Below, one piece after another: positions 43,062-57,010 of a DNA stretch of 64,000 nucleotides. Origin of the DNA: Eriocheir sinensis (taxonomy: Eukaryota > Arthropoda > Malacostraca > Decapoda > Varunidae); contig NW_026111765.1 in the NCBI RefSeq assembly GCF_024679095.1, positions 992,001 to 1,056,000 of the forward strand, given 5' to 3'. How positions within the stretch are numbered: the stretch's first letter is position 1; every line of letters begins with the position of its first letter. A program made the position numbers and the translations under genes. The notes under the pieces were generated by a model that searched no databases, had not been told where the DNA came from, and was given only the letters and a program-made list of their open reading frames with translations.

Positions 43062-45920
43062 TTTTATACGTATTTACTTAATTTTATGTGTATTTTGTAT
43101 ATATATTTTTATAGAAATCTACGTTTTTTTATTTGTATTCGTATATATATTTTGAAACAAATTTACATTGTTTTATATGTATTTTTGCATATCTCTTTCA
43201 ATACAAATTTACCTTAGTTTATATGCATTTTGTATATTTATTTCAATACAAATTTAAAAAATTTATGTGTATTTTGGTATATATATTTTATAAGAAATGC
43301 TCTATTTTATGGGAATTTTGCATCTTTATTTTCCTACAAATTTACATTATTTTATTAATATTCGGTGTATTTATTTTGATACGATTTTACATTATTCTAT
43401 TTGTTTTTTGTATATACTTTTTTATACATATTTACATAATTTAATGTGTATCTTGCATATATATTTTATACAAATTTATTATCTATTATCTATTTTCATA
43501 CATATACACATTCTTTTCATGATATTTTGTTTATTTATTTTGACACGAATTTACATTATTTGATATGTATTTTGTATATATATTTTTATACGTATTTACA
43601 TAATTTCATATGTATTTTGTATATATATTTCTATAGAAATTTACTTTATTTTATGTGTATTCGTATATATATTTTGAAACAAATTTACATTGTTTTATAT
43701 GTATTTTTGAATATCTCTTTTAATACAAATTTACCTTATTGTATATGCATTTTGTATATTTATTTCAATACAAATTTAAATATTTTATGTGTATTTTGGT
43801 ATATATATTTTTATAAAAAATGCGATAATTTTTGGGAATTTTGCATCTTTATTTTCATACAAATTTACATTATTTTATTGATATTCTGTGTATTTATTTT
43901 GATACGATTTTACATTATTCTATTTGTTTTTTGTATATACTTTTTTATACACATTTACATTATTTAATGTGTATCTTGCATATATATTTTATACAAATAT
44001 ACGTTATTTTAAGTGTATTTGTGTTTATATTTTCATTCAAATTTACATTTATTTTAATTCGAAATTACATTATTTTATGTGTATTTTGTATACATTTTTT
44101 TATACGTATTTACTTCATTTTATGTGTATTTTGTATATATATTTTTATAGAAATCTACGTTTTTTTATTTGTATTCGTATATATATTTTGAAACAAATTT
44201 ACATTGTTTTATATGTATTTTTGCATATCTCTTTCAATACAAATTTACCTTATTGTATGTGCATTTTGTATATTTAATTCAATGCAAATTTAAATATTTT
44301 ATGTGTATTTTGGTATATATTTTTTTTATAAGAAATGCGCTATTTTATGGGAATTTTGCATCTTAATTTTCATACAAATTTACATTATTTTATTAATATT
44401 TGGTGTATTTATTTTGATACGATGTTACATTATTCTATTTGTTTTTTGTATATACTTTTTTATACATATTTACATTATTTAATGTGTATCTTGCATATAT
44501 ATTTTATACAAATTTATTATCTATTATTTATTTTCATACAAATACACATTCTTTTCATGATATTTTGTTTATTTATTTTGACACGAATTTACATTATTTG
44601 ATATGTATTTTGTATATATATTTTTATACGTATTTACATAATTTCATATGTATTTTGTATATATATTTCTATAGAAATCTACTTTATTTAATGTGTATTC
44701 GGATATATATTTTGAAACAAATTTGCATTGTTTTATATGTATTTTTGAATATCTCTTTCAATACAAATTTACCTTACTGTATATGCATTTTGTATATTTA
44801 TTTCAATACAAATTTAAATATTTTATGTGTATTTTGGTAAATATATTTTTATAAAAAATGTGATAATTTTTGGGAATTTTGCATCTTTATTTTCATACAA
44901 ATTTACATTATTTTATTGATATTCTGTGTATTTATTTTGATACGATTTTACATTATTCTATTTGTTTTTTGTATATATATTTTTTATACACATTTACATT
45001 ATTTAATGTGTCTTGCATATATATTTTATACAAATTTACGTTATTTTAAGTGTATTTGTTTATATATTTTCATTCAAATTTACATTATTTGATGTGTATT
45101 TTGTATATGTATTTCAATACAAATTTACGTAATTTTATGTGTATTTTGTATATCTCTTTTCAAACAAATTTAAATTATTTTTGTGTATTTTTGTATATAG
45201 TTTTATACAAATTTAGGTTATTTTATGTACGCATTTACATTATTTAGTGTGTGTTTTGTATATATGTTTTTTTGCAAATTTACTTTATTTTATGTGCATT
45301 TTTGTACATATATTTTTATAGAAATTTCCGTTATTTGTATATGTTTTCTCATACAAATTTACATTATTTTATTGCTATTTTGTTTATTTATTTTGATACG
45401 AATTACATGATTATATGTGTATTTTGTACATATTTTTTATACGTATTTACATTACTTAATGTGTATTTTCTTTATATATTTTTAAACAAATCTACGTTAT
45501 TATATGTATTTGTATAAATATTGTGATACAGATTTACATTATTTTATGTATTTTGTATGTACATTTCAATTCAAATTTAGCTTATTTTAGCTGTATTTTG
45601 TATATATATTTTCATACAAATTTAATTACTTCTGTGTATTTTGTATATAGTTTTATACAAATTTACGATATTTTATGTGTATTTTGTATATTTATATTTT
45701 TAGAAATACACATTCTTTTACTGGTATTTTGTTTATTTATTTTGATACGATTTTTATGTGTTTTTTGTATTCATTTTTTTATACGTATTTACTTCATTTT
45801 ATGTGTATTTTGTATATATTTTTATAGAAATCTACGTTATTTTATGTGTATTCGTATATATATTTTGAAACAAATTTACATTGTTTTATATGTATTTTGC
45901 ATATCTATTTCAATACAAAT
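43062..45920 (+). repeat. Direct segmental duplication, copy 1 (copy 2 at 53,345-56,197)
   Basis: GATACGAT landmark words at 43,378, 43,901, 44,416 and 44,939 pair with 53,662 (here GATACGAA), 54,184, 54,699 and 55,215, keeping an offset of 10,276-10,284. The order of short-HOR subtypes (truncated monomer; TTTATTTTAATTCGAAATTA fusion; truncated monomer; long array) is the same in both. The right end of collinearity is a fusion at about 56,197. Confidence 0.9.
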
Positions 45921-48900
45921 TTACCTTATAGTATGTGCATTTTTTATATTTATTTTAATACAAATTTTAATATTTTATGTGTATTTTGGTATATATATTT
46001 TTATAAAAAATGCGTTATTTTATGGCTATTTTGCATCTTTATTTTCATACAAATTTACATTATTTTATTAATATTCTGTGTATTTATTGTTGATACGATT
46101 TTATATTATTCTATTTGTGTTTTGTATATATTTTTTTATACATATTTACATTATTTAATTAGTATTTTGTATATATATTTGATACAAATTTACGTTATTT
46201 TAAGTGTATATGTTTATATATTTTCATTCAAATTTCCATTATTTTATGTGTATTTTGTATATGTATTTCGATACAAATTTACCTAATTTTATGTGTATTT
46301 TGTATATTTATTTTCATACAAATTTAAATTATTTTTGTGTATTTTTGTATATAGTTTTATACAAACTTAGGTTATTTTATGTGTATTTTGTATATGTATT
46401 TCAATACAAATTTACATTATTTTATGTGTATTTTGAATACATTTTTTTATACGTATTTACTTAATTTTATGTGTATTTTGTTTATATATTTTTATAGAAA
46501 TCTACGTTTTTTTATTTGTATTCGTATATATATTTTGAAACAAATTTACATTGTTTTATATGTATTTTTGCTTATCTCTTTCAATACAAATTTACCTTAT
46601 TGTATATGCATTTTGTATATTTATTTCAATACAAATTTAAAAATTTTATGTGTATTTTGGTATATTTATTTTTATAAGAAATGCGCTATTTTATGGGAAT
46701 TTGGCATCTTTATTTTCCTACAAATTTACATTATTTTATTAATATTCGGTGTATTAATTTGATATGATTTTACATTATTCTATTTGTTTTTTGTATATAC
46801 TTTCTTATACATATTTACATTAATTAATGTGTATCTTGCATATATATTTTATACAAATTTATTATCTATTATCTATTTTCATACAAATACACATTCTTTT
46901 CATGATATTTTGTTCACTTATTTTGACACGAATTTACATTATTTGATATGTATTTTGTATATATATTTTTATACGTATTTACATAATTTCATATGTATTT
47001 TGTATATATATTTCTATAGAAATCTACCTTATTTTATGTGTATTCGTATATATATTTTGAAACAAATTTACATTGTTTTATATGTATTTTTGAATATCTC
47101 TTTCAATACAAATTTAACGTACTGTATATGCATTTTGTATATTTATTTCAATACAAATTTAAAAATTTTATGTGTATTTTGGCATATATATTTTTATAAA
47201 AAATGCGATAATTTTTGGGAATTTTGCATGATTATTTTCATACAAATTTACATTATTTTATTGATATTCTGTGTATTTATTTTGATACGATTTTACATTA
47301 TTCTATTTGTTTTTTGTATATATATTTTTTATACACATTTACATTATTTAATGTGTATCTTGCATATATATTTTATACAAATTTACGTTATTTTAAGTGT
47401 ATTTGTTTATATATTTTCATTCAAATTTACATTATTTGATGTGTATTTTGTATATGTATTTCAATACAAATTTACCTAATTTTATGTGTATTTTGTATAT
47501 CTCTTTTCAAACAAATTTAAATTATTTTTGTGTATTTTTGTATATAGTTTTATACAAATTTAGGTTATTTTATGTACGCATTTACATTATTTAGTGTGTG
47601 TTTTGTATATATATTTTTTGGAAATTTACTTTATTTTATGTGCATTTTTGTACATATATTTTTATAGAAATTTGCGTTATTTTTTTATGTTTTCTCATAC
47701 AAATTTACATTCTTTTATTGGTATTTTGTTTATTTATTTTAATACGAATTACATGATTATATCTGTATTTTGTACATATTTTTTATACGTATTTACATTA
47801 CTTAATGTGTATTTAGTTTATATATTTTTAAAGAAATCTACGTTATTATATGTATTTGTATAAATATTTTGATACAGATTTACATTATTTTATGTATTTT
47901 GTATGTACATTTCAATTCAAATTTAGCTTATTTTAGCTGTATTTTGTATATATATTTTCATACAAATTTAATTACTTCTGTGTATTTTTGTATATAGTTT
48001 TATACAAATTTACGATATTTTATGTGTATTTTGTATATTTATATTTTTAGAAATACACATTCTTTTACTGGTATTTTATTTATTTATTTTGATACGATTT
48101 TTATATATTTTTTGTATTCATTTTTTTATACGTATTTACTTCATTTTATTTGTATTTTGTATATATTTTTTATAGAAATCTACGTATTTTATGTGTATTC
48201 GTATATATATTTTGAAACAAATTTACATTGTTTTATATGTATTTTGCATATCTATTTCAATACAAATTTACCTTATAGTATGTGCATTTTTTATATTTAT
48301 TTTAATACAAATTTTAATATTTTATGTGTATTTTGGTATATATATTTTATTAAAAAATGCGTTATTTTATGGCTATTTTGCATCTTTATTTTCATACAAA
48401 TTTACATTATTTTATTAATATTCTATGTATTTATTGTTGATACGATTTTACATTATTCTATTTGTGTTTTGTATATATTTTTTTATACATATTTATATTA
48501 TTTAATTAGTATTTTGTATATATATTTGATACAAATTTACGTTATTTTAAGTGTATATGTTTATATATTTTCACTCAAATTTCCATTATTTTATATGTAT
48601 TTTGTATATGTATTTCAATACAAATTTACCTAATTTTATGTGTATTTTGTATATTTATTTTCATACAAATTTAAATTATTTTTGTGTATTTTTGTATATA
48701 GTTTTATAGAAACTTAGGTTATCTTATGAGTATTTTGTATATCTATTTTCATACAAATACACATTCTTTTATTGATATTTTGTTTATTTATTTTGACGAG
48801 ATTTTAAATGATTTAATGTATATTTTGTATATATATTTTTATACGTATTTACATCATTTCATGTGTATTTTGTATATATATTTCTATAGAAATCTACGTT

Positions 48901-49005
48901 ATATTATGTGTTTTCTTTCGTATATAGATTTTTAAAAAAATTTACATTTTTATGTGTATTTTGCTTATTTTTTCAATACAAATTTACCTTATTGTATATG
49001 CATTT

Positions 49006-52000
49006 TGTATATTAATTTTAATACAAATTTAATTATTCTATGTGTATTTTTGTATATGTATTTTTTATAAAAATATGCTTTATTTTATGGGTATTTTGCA
49101 TCTTTATTTTCATACAAATTTACGTTATTTTATTGATATTCTGCTCATTCATTTTGATACGATTTGACATTATTCTATGTGTATTTTGTATATATTTTTC
49201 ATACAAATTTACGTAATTTTATGTGTATTTGTTTATATATTTTGACACAAATTTACAATATTTTATGGGTATTTTGTATATACATTTCAAAAGAAATGTA
49301 CCTAGTTTTACGTGTATTTTGAATATCTATTTTCATACAAACTCAAATTATTTTTATGTATTTTTGTATATATTTCAATACAAATTTTACTTAGGTTATG
49401 TGTATTTTGTAAATCTATTTTCATTCAAATATATATTATTTTATTGGTATTTTGTTCATTTATATTGATACGAATTTACATTATTTTATATGTACTTTGT
49501 ATATATATTTTTATACGCATTTACATTATTTAATATTTATTTTGAATATATAATTTTATACAAATTCATGGTATTTTATGTGTATTTGTATATATATTTT
49601 CATATAAATTTACATTATTTTATGTGTATTTTGTTCATATATTTCATTACAAATTTACCTTATTTTATGTTTATTTTGTATGTGTATTTTGTACATTTAT
49701 ATTTATACAAATACACATTTTTTTATTGGTATTTTGTTTATTTATTTTGTTTCGAATTTACATTATTTTATGTGTATTTTGTTTACATTTTTTTATACGT
49801 ATTTACTTAATTTTATGTTTATTTTGTATATATATTTTTATAGAAATCTACGTTATTTGATTTGTATTCGTACATATATTTTGAAACAAATTTACATTGT
49901 TTTATATGTACAATAAGGTAAATTTTTATTGAAATAGATATGCAAAATACATATAAAGCAATGTAAATTTGTTTCAAAATATGTATACGAATACACATAA
50001 AATAACGTAGATTTCTATAAAATATATATATACAAAATACACATAAAATGAAGTAAATACGTATAAAAAAATGTATGCAAAATACACATAGAATAATATA
50101 AATTCGTATCAAAATAAATACACAAAATACAAATAAAAGAATGTGTATTTGTATAAATATAAATATACAAAATACACATAAAATAACGTAAATTTATATA
50201 AAACTATATACAAAAATACACAGAAGTAATTAAATTTGTATGAAAATATATACAAAATACACACAAAATAAGCTAAATTTGAATTGAAATATATATACAA
50301 AATACATGAAATAAAGTAAATTTGTATCAAAATATTTATACAAATACACATATAATAACGTAAATTTGTATGAAAATATATAAACAAAATACTCATCAAA
50401 TAATGTAAATACGGATAAAAAAATGTGTACAAAATACACATATAATCATGTAATTCGTATGAAAATAAATAAACAAAATACCAATAAAATAACATAAATT
50501 TGTATGAGTAAACGTGTATAAATATAAATGTACAAAATACACATACAAAATAAACATAAAATAAGGTAAATTTGTAATGAAATATATGTACAAAATACAC
50601 ATAAAATAATGTAAATTTATATGAAAATATATATACAAATACACATAAAATACCATGAATTTGTATAAAATTAAACATTAAAAATAAATATTAAATAATG
50701 TAAATGCTTATAAAAATATATATAAAAAGTACATATAAAATAATGTAAATTCGTATCAATATAAATCAACAAAATACCAATAAAATAATATATATTTGAA
50801 TGAAAATAGATTTACAAAATACATATAACATAACTAAAATTTGTATTGAAATATATACAAAAATACATGAAAATAATTTGAGTTTGTATGAAAATAGATA
50901 TTCAAAACACACATAAAACTAGGTAAATTTCTTTTGAAATATATATACAAAATACCCATAAAATATTGTAAATTTGTGTCAAAATATATAAACAAATACA
51001 CATAAAATAACGTAAATTTGTATGAAAAATATATACAAAATACACATAGAATAATGTCAAATCGTATCAAAATGAATGAGCAGAATATCAATAAAATAAC
51101 GTAAATTTGTATGAAAATAAAGATGCAAAATACCCATAAAATAAAGCATATTTTTACAAAAGTACATATACAAAAATTTACATTATTTGATATGTATTTT
51201 GTATATATATTTTTATACGTATTTACATAATTTCATATGTATTTTGTATATATATTTCTATAGAAATCTACTTTATTTTATGTGTATTCGTATATATATT
51301 TTGAAACAAATTTACATTGTTTTATATGTATTTTTTAATATCTTTTTTAATACAAATTTACCTTACTGTATATGCATTTTGTATATTTATTTCAATACAA
51401 ATTTAAATATTTTATGTGTATTTTGGTATATATATTTTTATAAAAAATGCGATATTTTTTGGGAATTTTGCATCTTTATTTTCATACAAATTTACATTAT
51501 TTTATTGATATTCTGTGTATTTATTTTGATACGATTTTACATTATTCTATTTGTTTTTTGTATATATTTTTTTATACACATTTACATTATTTAATGTGTA
51601 TCTTGCATATATATTTTATACAAATTTACATTATTTTAAGTGTATTTGTTTTTATATTTTCATTCAAATTTACATTTATTTTAATTCGAAATTACATTAT
51701 TTTATGTGTATTTTGTATACATTTTTTATACGTATTTACTTAATTTTATGTGTATTTTGTATATATATTTTTATAGAAATCTACGTTTTTTTATTTGTAT
51801 TCGTATATATATTTTAAAACAAATTTACATTGTTTTTTATGTATTTTTGCATATCTCTTTCAATACAAATTTACCTTATTGTATGTGCATTTTGTATATT
51901 TATTTCAATGCAAATTTAAATATTTTATGTGTATTTTGGTATATATATTTTTATAAGAAATGCGCTATTTTATGGGAATTTTGCATCTTTATTTTCATAC

Positions 52001-52600
52001 AAATTTACATTATTTTATTAATATTCGGTGTATTTATTTTGATACGATGTTACATTATTCTATTTGTTTTTTGTATATACTTTATTATACATATTTACAT
52101 TATATAATGTGTATCTTGCATATATATTTTATACAAATTTATTATCTATTATCTATTTTCATACAAATACACATTCTTTTTTTTATGATATTTTGTTTAT
52201 TTATTTTGACACGAATTTACATTATTTGATATGTATTTTGTATATATATTTTTATACGTATTTACATAATTTCATATGTATTTTGTATATATATTTCTAT
52301 AGAAATCTACTTTATTTTATGTGTATTCGTATATATATTTTGAAACAAATTTACATTGTTTTATATGTATTTTTGAATATCTCTTTCAATACAAATTTAC
52401 CTTACTGTATATGCATTTTGTATATTTATTTCAATACAAATTTAAATATTTTATGTGTATTTTGGTAAATATATTTTTATAATAAATGCGATAATTTTTG
52501 GGAATTTTGTATCTTTATTTTCATACAAATTTACATTATTTTATTGATATTCTGTGAATTTATTTTGATACGATTTTTCATTATTTTATTTGTTTTTTGT
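49006..52600. repeat. Inverted segmental duplication B, arm 2 (arm 1 at 22,076-25,668)
   Basis: Mirror of arm 1 with both internal orientation switches preserved. A private feature is the longer T run ATTCTTTTTTTTATGATATT at about 52,172, where related copies have ATTCTTTTCATGATATT. Confidence 0.91.
49912..51177 (-). repeat. Satellite block 31, bottom-strand orientation
   Basis: Exact mirror partner of block 12 (23,500-24,763). It contains TGAGTAAACG at 50,505-50,514, but here the A-rich direction continues beyond it, as at 24,159. The marker was therefore first a fused monomer pair and only later became an inversion edge elsewhere. It ends at 51,177, TATACAAAAATTTACATTAT. Confidence 0.9.
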
Positions 52601-55600
52601 ATATATATTTTTTATACACATTTACATTATTTAATGTGTATCTTGCATATATATTTTATACAAATTTACGTTATTTTAAGTGTATTTGTTTATATATTTT
52701 CATTCAAATTTACATTATTTGATGTGTATTTTGTATATGTATTTCAATACAAATTTACCTAATTTTATGTGTATTTTGTATATTTCTTTTCAAACAAATT
52801 TAAATTATTTTTGTGTATTTTTGTATATAGTTTTATACAAATTTAGGTTATTTTATGTACGCATTTACATTATTTAGTGTGTGTTTTGTATATATTTTTA
52901 TGCAAATTTACTTTATTTTATGTGCATTTTTGTACATATATTTTTATAGAAATTTGCGTTATTTGTATATGTTTTCTCATACAAATTTACATTATTTTAT
53001 TGCTATTTTGTTTATTTATTTTGATACGAATTACATGATTATAAGTGTATTTTGTACTTATTTTTTATACGTATTTACATTACTTAATGTGTATTTTGTT
53101 TATATATTTTTAAACAAATCTACGTTATTATATTTATTTGTATAAATATTTTGATACAGATTTACATTATTTTATGTATTTTGTATGTACATTTCAATTC
53201 AAATTTAGCTTATTTTAGCTGTATTTTGTATATATATTTTCATACAAATTTAATTACTTCTGTGTATTTTTGTATATAGTTTTATACAAATTTACGATAT
53301 TTTATGTGTATTTTATATATATATATTTTTACAAATACTCATTTTTTTTATACGTGTTTACTTAATTTTATGTGTATTTTGTATATATATTTTTATAGAA
53401 ATCTACGTTTTTTTATTTGTATTCGTATATATATTTTGAAACAAATTTACATTGTTTTATATGTATTTTTGCATATCTCTCTCAATACAAATTTACCTTA
53501 TTGTATGTGCATTTTGTATATTTATTTCAATACAAATTTAAATATTTATGTGTATTTTGGTATATATATTTTTATAAGAAATGCGCTATTATATGGGAAT
53601 TTTGCATCTTTATTTTCATACAAATTTACATTATTTTATTAATATTCGGTGTATTTATTTTGATACGAATTTACATTATTCTATTTGTTTTTTGTATATA
53701 CTTTTTTATACATATTTACATTATTTAATGAGTATCTTGCATATATATTTTATACAAATTTATTATCTATTATCTATTTTTATACAAATACACATTCTTT
53801 TCATGATATTTTGTTTATTTATTTTGACACGAATTTACATTATTTGATATGTATTTTGTATACATATTTTTATAGATATTTACATAATTTCATATGTATT
53901 TTTTTATATATATTTCTATAGAAATCTACTTTATTTTATGTGTATTCGTATATATATTTTGAAACAAATTTACATTGTTTTATATGTATTTTTGAATATC
54001 TCTTTTAAAAAAATTTACCTTACTGTATATGCATTTTGTATATTTATTTCAATACAAATTTAAATATTTTATGTGTATTTTGGTATATATATTTTTATAA
54101 AAAATGCGATATTTTTTGAGAATTTTGCATCTTTATTTTCATACAAATTTACATTATTTATTGATATTCTGTGTATTTATTTTGATACGATTTTACATTA
54201 TTCTATTTGTTTTTTGTATATATATTTTTATACACATTTACATTATTTAATGTGTATCTTGCATATATATTTTATACAAATTTACGTTATTTTAAGTGTA
54301 TTTGTTTTTATATTTTCATTCAAATTTACATTTATTTTAATTCGAAATTACATTATTTTATGTGTATTTTGTATACATTTTTTTTATGCGTATTTACTTA
54401 ATTTTATGTGTATTTTGTATATATATTTTTATAGAAAGCTACGTTTTTTTATTTGTATTCGTATATATATTTTGAAACAAATTTACATTGTTTTATATGT
54501 ATTTTTGCATATCTCTTTCAATACAAATTTACCTTATTGTATGTGCATTTTGTATATTTATTTCAATGCAAATTTAAATATTTTATGTGTATTTTGGTAT
54601 ATATATTTTTATAAGAAATGCGCTATTTTATGGGAATTTTGCATCTTTATTTTCATACAAATTTACATTATTTTATTAATATTCGGTGTATTTATTTTGA
54701 TACGATGTTACATTATTCTATTTGTTTTTTCTATATACTTTTTTATACATATTTACATTATTTAATGTGTATCTTGCATATATATTTCATACAAATTTAT
54801 TATCTATTATCTATTTTCATACAAATACACATTCTTTTCATGATATTTTGTTTATTTATTTTGACACGAATTTACATTATTTGATATGTATTTTGTATAT
54901 ATATTTTTATACTTATTTACATAATTTCATATGTATTTTGTATATATATTTCTATAGAAATCTACTTTATTTTATGTGTATTCGTATATATATTTTGAAA
55001 CAAATTTACATTGTTTTATATGTATTTTTGAATATCTCTCAATACAAATTTACTGTATATGCATTTTGTATATTTATTTCAATACAAATTTAAATATTTT
55101 ATGTGTATTTTGGTAAATATATTTTTATAAAAAATGCGATAATTTTTGGGAATTTTGTATCTTTATTTTCATACAAATTTACATTATTTTATTGATATTC
55201 TGCGTATTTATTTTGATACGATTTTACATTATTCTATTTGTTTTTTTGAATATATATTTTTTATACATATTTACATAATTTAATGTGTTTCTTGCATATA
55301 TATTTTATACAAATTTACGTTATTTTAAGTGTATTTGTTTATATATTTTCATTCAAATTTACATTATTTGATGTGTATTTTGTATATGTATTTCAATACA
55401 AATTTACCTAATTTTATGTGTATTTTGTATATTTATTTTCAAACATATTTAAATTTTTTTTTTTTTTTTTGTATATAGTTTTATACAAATTTAGGTTATT
55501 TTATGTACGCATTTACATTATTTAGTGTGTGTTTTGTATATATATTTTTTTGCAAATTTACTTTATTTTATGTGCATTTTTGTACATATATTTTTATAGA

Positions 55601-56335
55601 AATTTGCGTTATTTGTATATGTTTTCTCATACAAATTTATATTAATTTATTGCTATTTTGTTTATTTATTTTGATACGAATTACATGATTATATGTGTAT
55701 TTTGAACATATTTTTTATACGTATTTACATTACTTAATGTGTATTTTGTTTATATATTTTTAAACAAATCTACGTTATTATATGTATTTGTATAAATATT
55801 TTGATACAGATTAATATTATTTTATGTATTTTGTATGTACATTTCAATTCAAATTTAGCTTATTTTAGCTGTATTTTGTATATATATTTTCATACAAATT
55901 TAATTACTTCTGTGTATTTCTGTATATAGTTTTATACAAATTTACGATATTTTATGTGTATTTTGTATATTTATATTTTTACAAATGCACATTCTTTTAC
56001 TGGTATTTTGTTTATTTATTTTGATACGATTTTTATGTATTTTTTGTATTCATTTTTCTATACGTATTTACTTCATTTTGTGTATTTTGTATATATTTTT
56101 ATAGAAATCTACGTTATTTTATGTGTATTCGTATATATATTTTGAAACAAATTTACATTGTTTTATATGTATTTTGCATATCTATTTCAATACAAATTTG
56201 CAAATTTACTTTATTTTATGTGCATTTTTGTATATTTTTTTTAGAAATTTGCGTTATTTTATGTGTATTTGTATATGTTTTCTCATACAAATTTACATTA
56301 TTTTATTGTTATTTTGTTTATTTATTTTGATACAA
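51178..56335 (+). repeat. Satellite block 32, top-strand orientation
   Basis: Two rounds of short HORs (51.2-52.6 and 53.4-55.3 kb), each followed by a longer array with the TTATGTACGCATTTAC marker (52,854 and 55,502). A T17 run sits at 55,454-55,470, where paralogues read TTATTTTTGTGTATTTTTG. At 56,197 a fusion (ACAAATTTGCAAATTTAC) skips several monomers; the same fusion recurs at about 58,510. The end is the GATACAAATGAAAATAG junction. Confidence 0.92.
53345..56197 (+). repeat. Direct segmental duplication, copy 2 (copy 1 at 43,062-45,920)
   Basis: Collinear with copy 1 through HOR spacings of 522, 515 and 516 against 523, 515 and 523. The left edge is a fused monomer at 53,330-53,350 (ACTCATTTTTTTTATACG). 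Private changes include the T17 run at 55,454 and a shortened monomer at about 55,037 (ATCTCTCAATACAAATTTAC). Confidence 0.9.
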
Positions 56336-57010
56336 ATGAAAATAGACATACAAAATATACATAAAATGAACTAAATTTGTATTGAAATATATATAAAATA
56401 CATAAAATAATGTAGATTTGTATCAAAATATTTTAACAGATGCGCATAAAATAACGTAAATTTGTTTTAAAATATACAAAATACACATTAAATAATGTAA
56501 ATATGTATAAAAAAATATATACAAAACACAAATAGAATAATGTAAAATCGTATCAAAATAAATACACAGAATATCAATAAAACAATATAAATTTGTATGA
56601 AAATAAAGATGCAAAATACCCATTAAATAACGCATTTTTTATAAAAATACATATACCAAAATTCACATGAAAAAGTTAATTTGTATTAAAATAAATATAC
56701 AAAATACATACAATAAGGTAAATCTGTATTGAAATAGATATGCAAAATACATATAAAACAATGTAAATTTGTTTCAAAATATATATACACACATAAATAA
56801 CGTAGATTTGTATAAAATAAATATACAAAATACACATAAAATGAAGTAAATACGTATACAAAATACACATAAAAATAATGTAAATTGTATCAAAATAAAT
56901 AAACAAAATACCAATAAAAGAATGTGTTGTATAAATATAAATATATAAATACACATAAAATAACGTAAATTAGTATAAAACTATATAAAATACAAAATAA
57001 TAAAATGAAA
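56336..57010 (-). repeat. Satellite block 33, bottom-strand orientation, contracted
   Basis: Direct copy of 34,770-35,450 but with many 1-10-base losses in A/T runs and dinucleotide runs, for example ATATATATACACACATAAAT at about 56,779 where the paralogue has ATATATATACGAATACAC. It ends in AATAATAAAATGAAATAAAT near 57,010. Confidence 0.87.

Larger units (their letters stand above)
41741..49911 (+). repeat. Satellite block 30, longest top-strand block
   Basis: Three sub-regions. At 41,741-43,060 a copy of block 28 is disturbed by TA runs. At 43,062-45,920 short HORs followed by a longer array are duplicated directly at 53,345-56,197. At 45,000-46,370 and 47,350-48,710 two copies lie about 2.35 kb apart. 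From 49,006 it becomes an arm of the inverted duplication with 22-25.7 kb. It ends at about 49,911 where TTTTATATGTACAATAAGG flips orientation. Confidence 0.93.

Noticed and set aside
46784..47479. Longest open reading frame (about 231 codons) as a protein gene; likewise 54,073-54,765 and 4,884-5,492
   Set aside because: The translations are only the 15-residue satellite period. All three frames of the same strand are open in parallel, there is no codon-position signal, and identical patterns recur hundreds of times. They look like multipass membrane proteins only because T-rich codons give F, I, L and Y.
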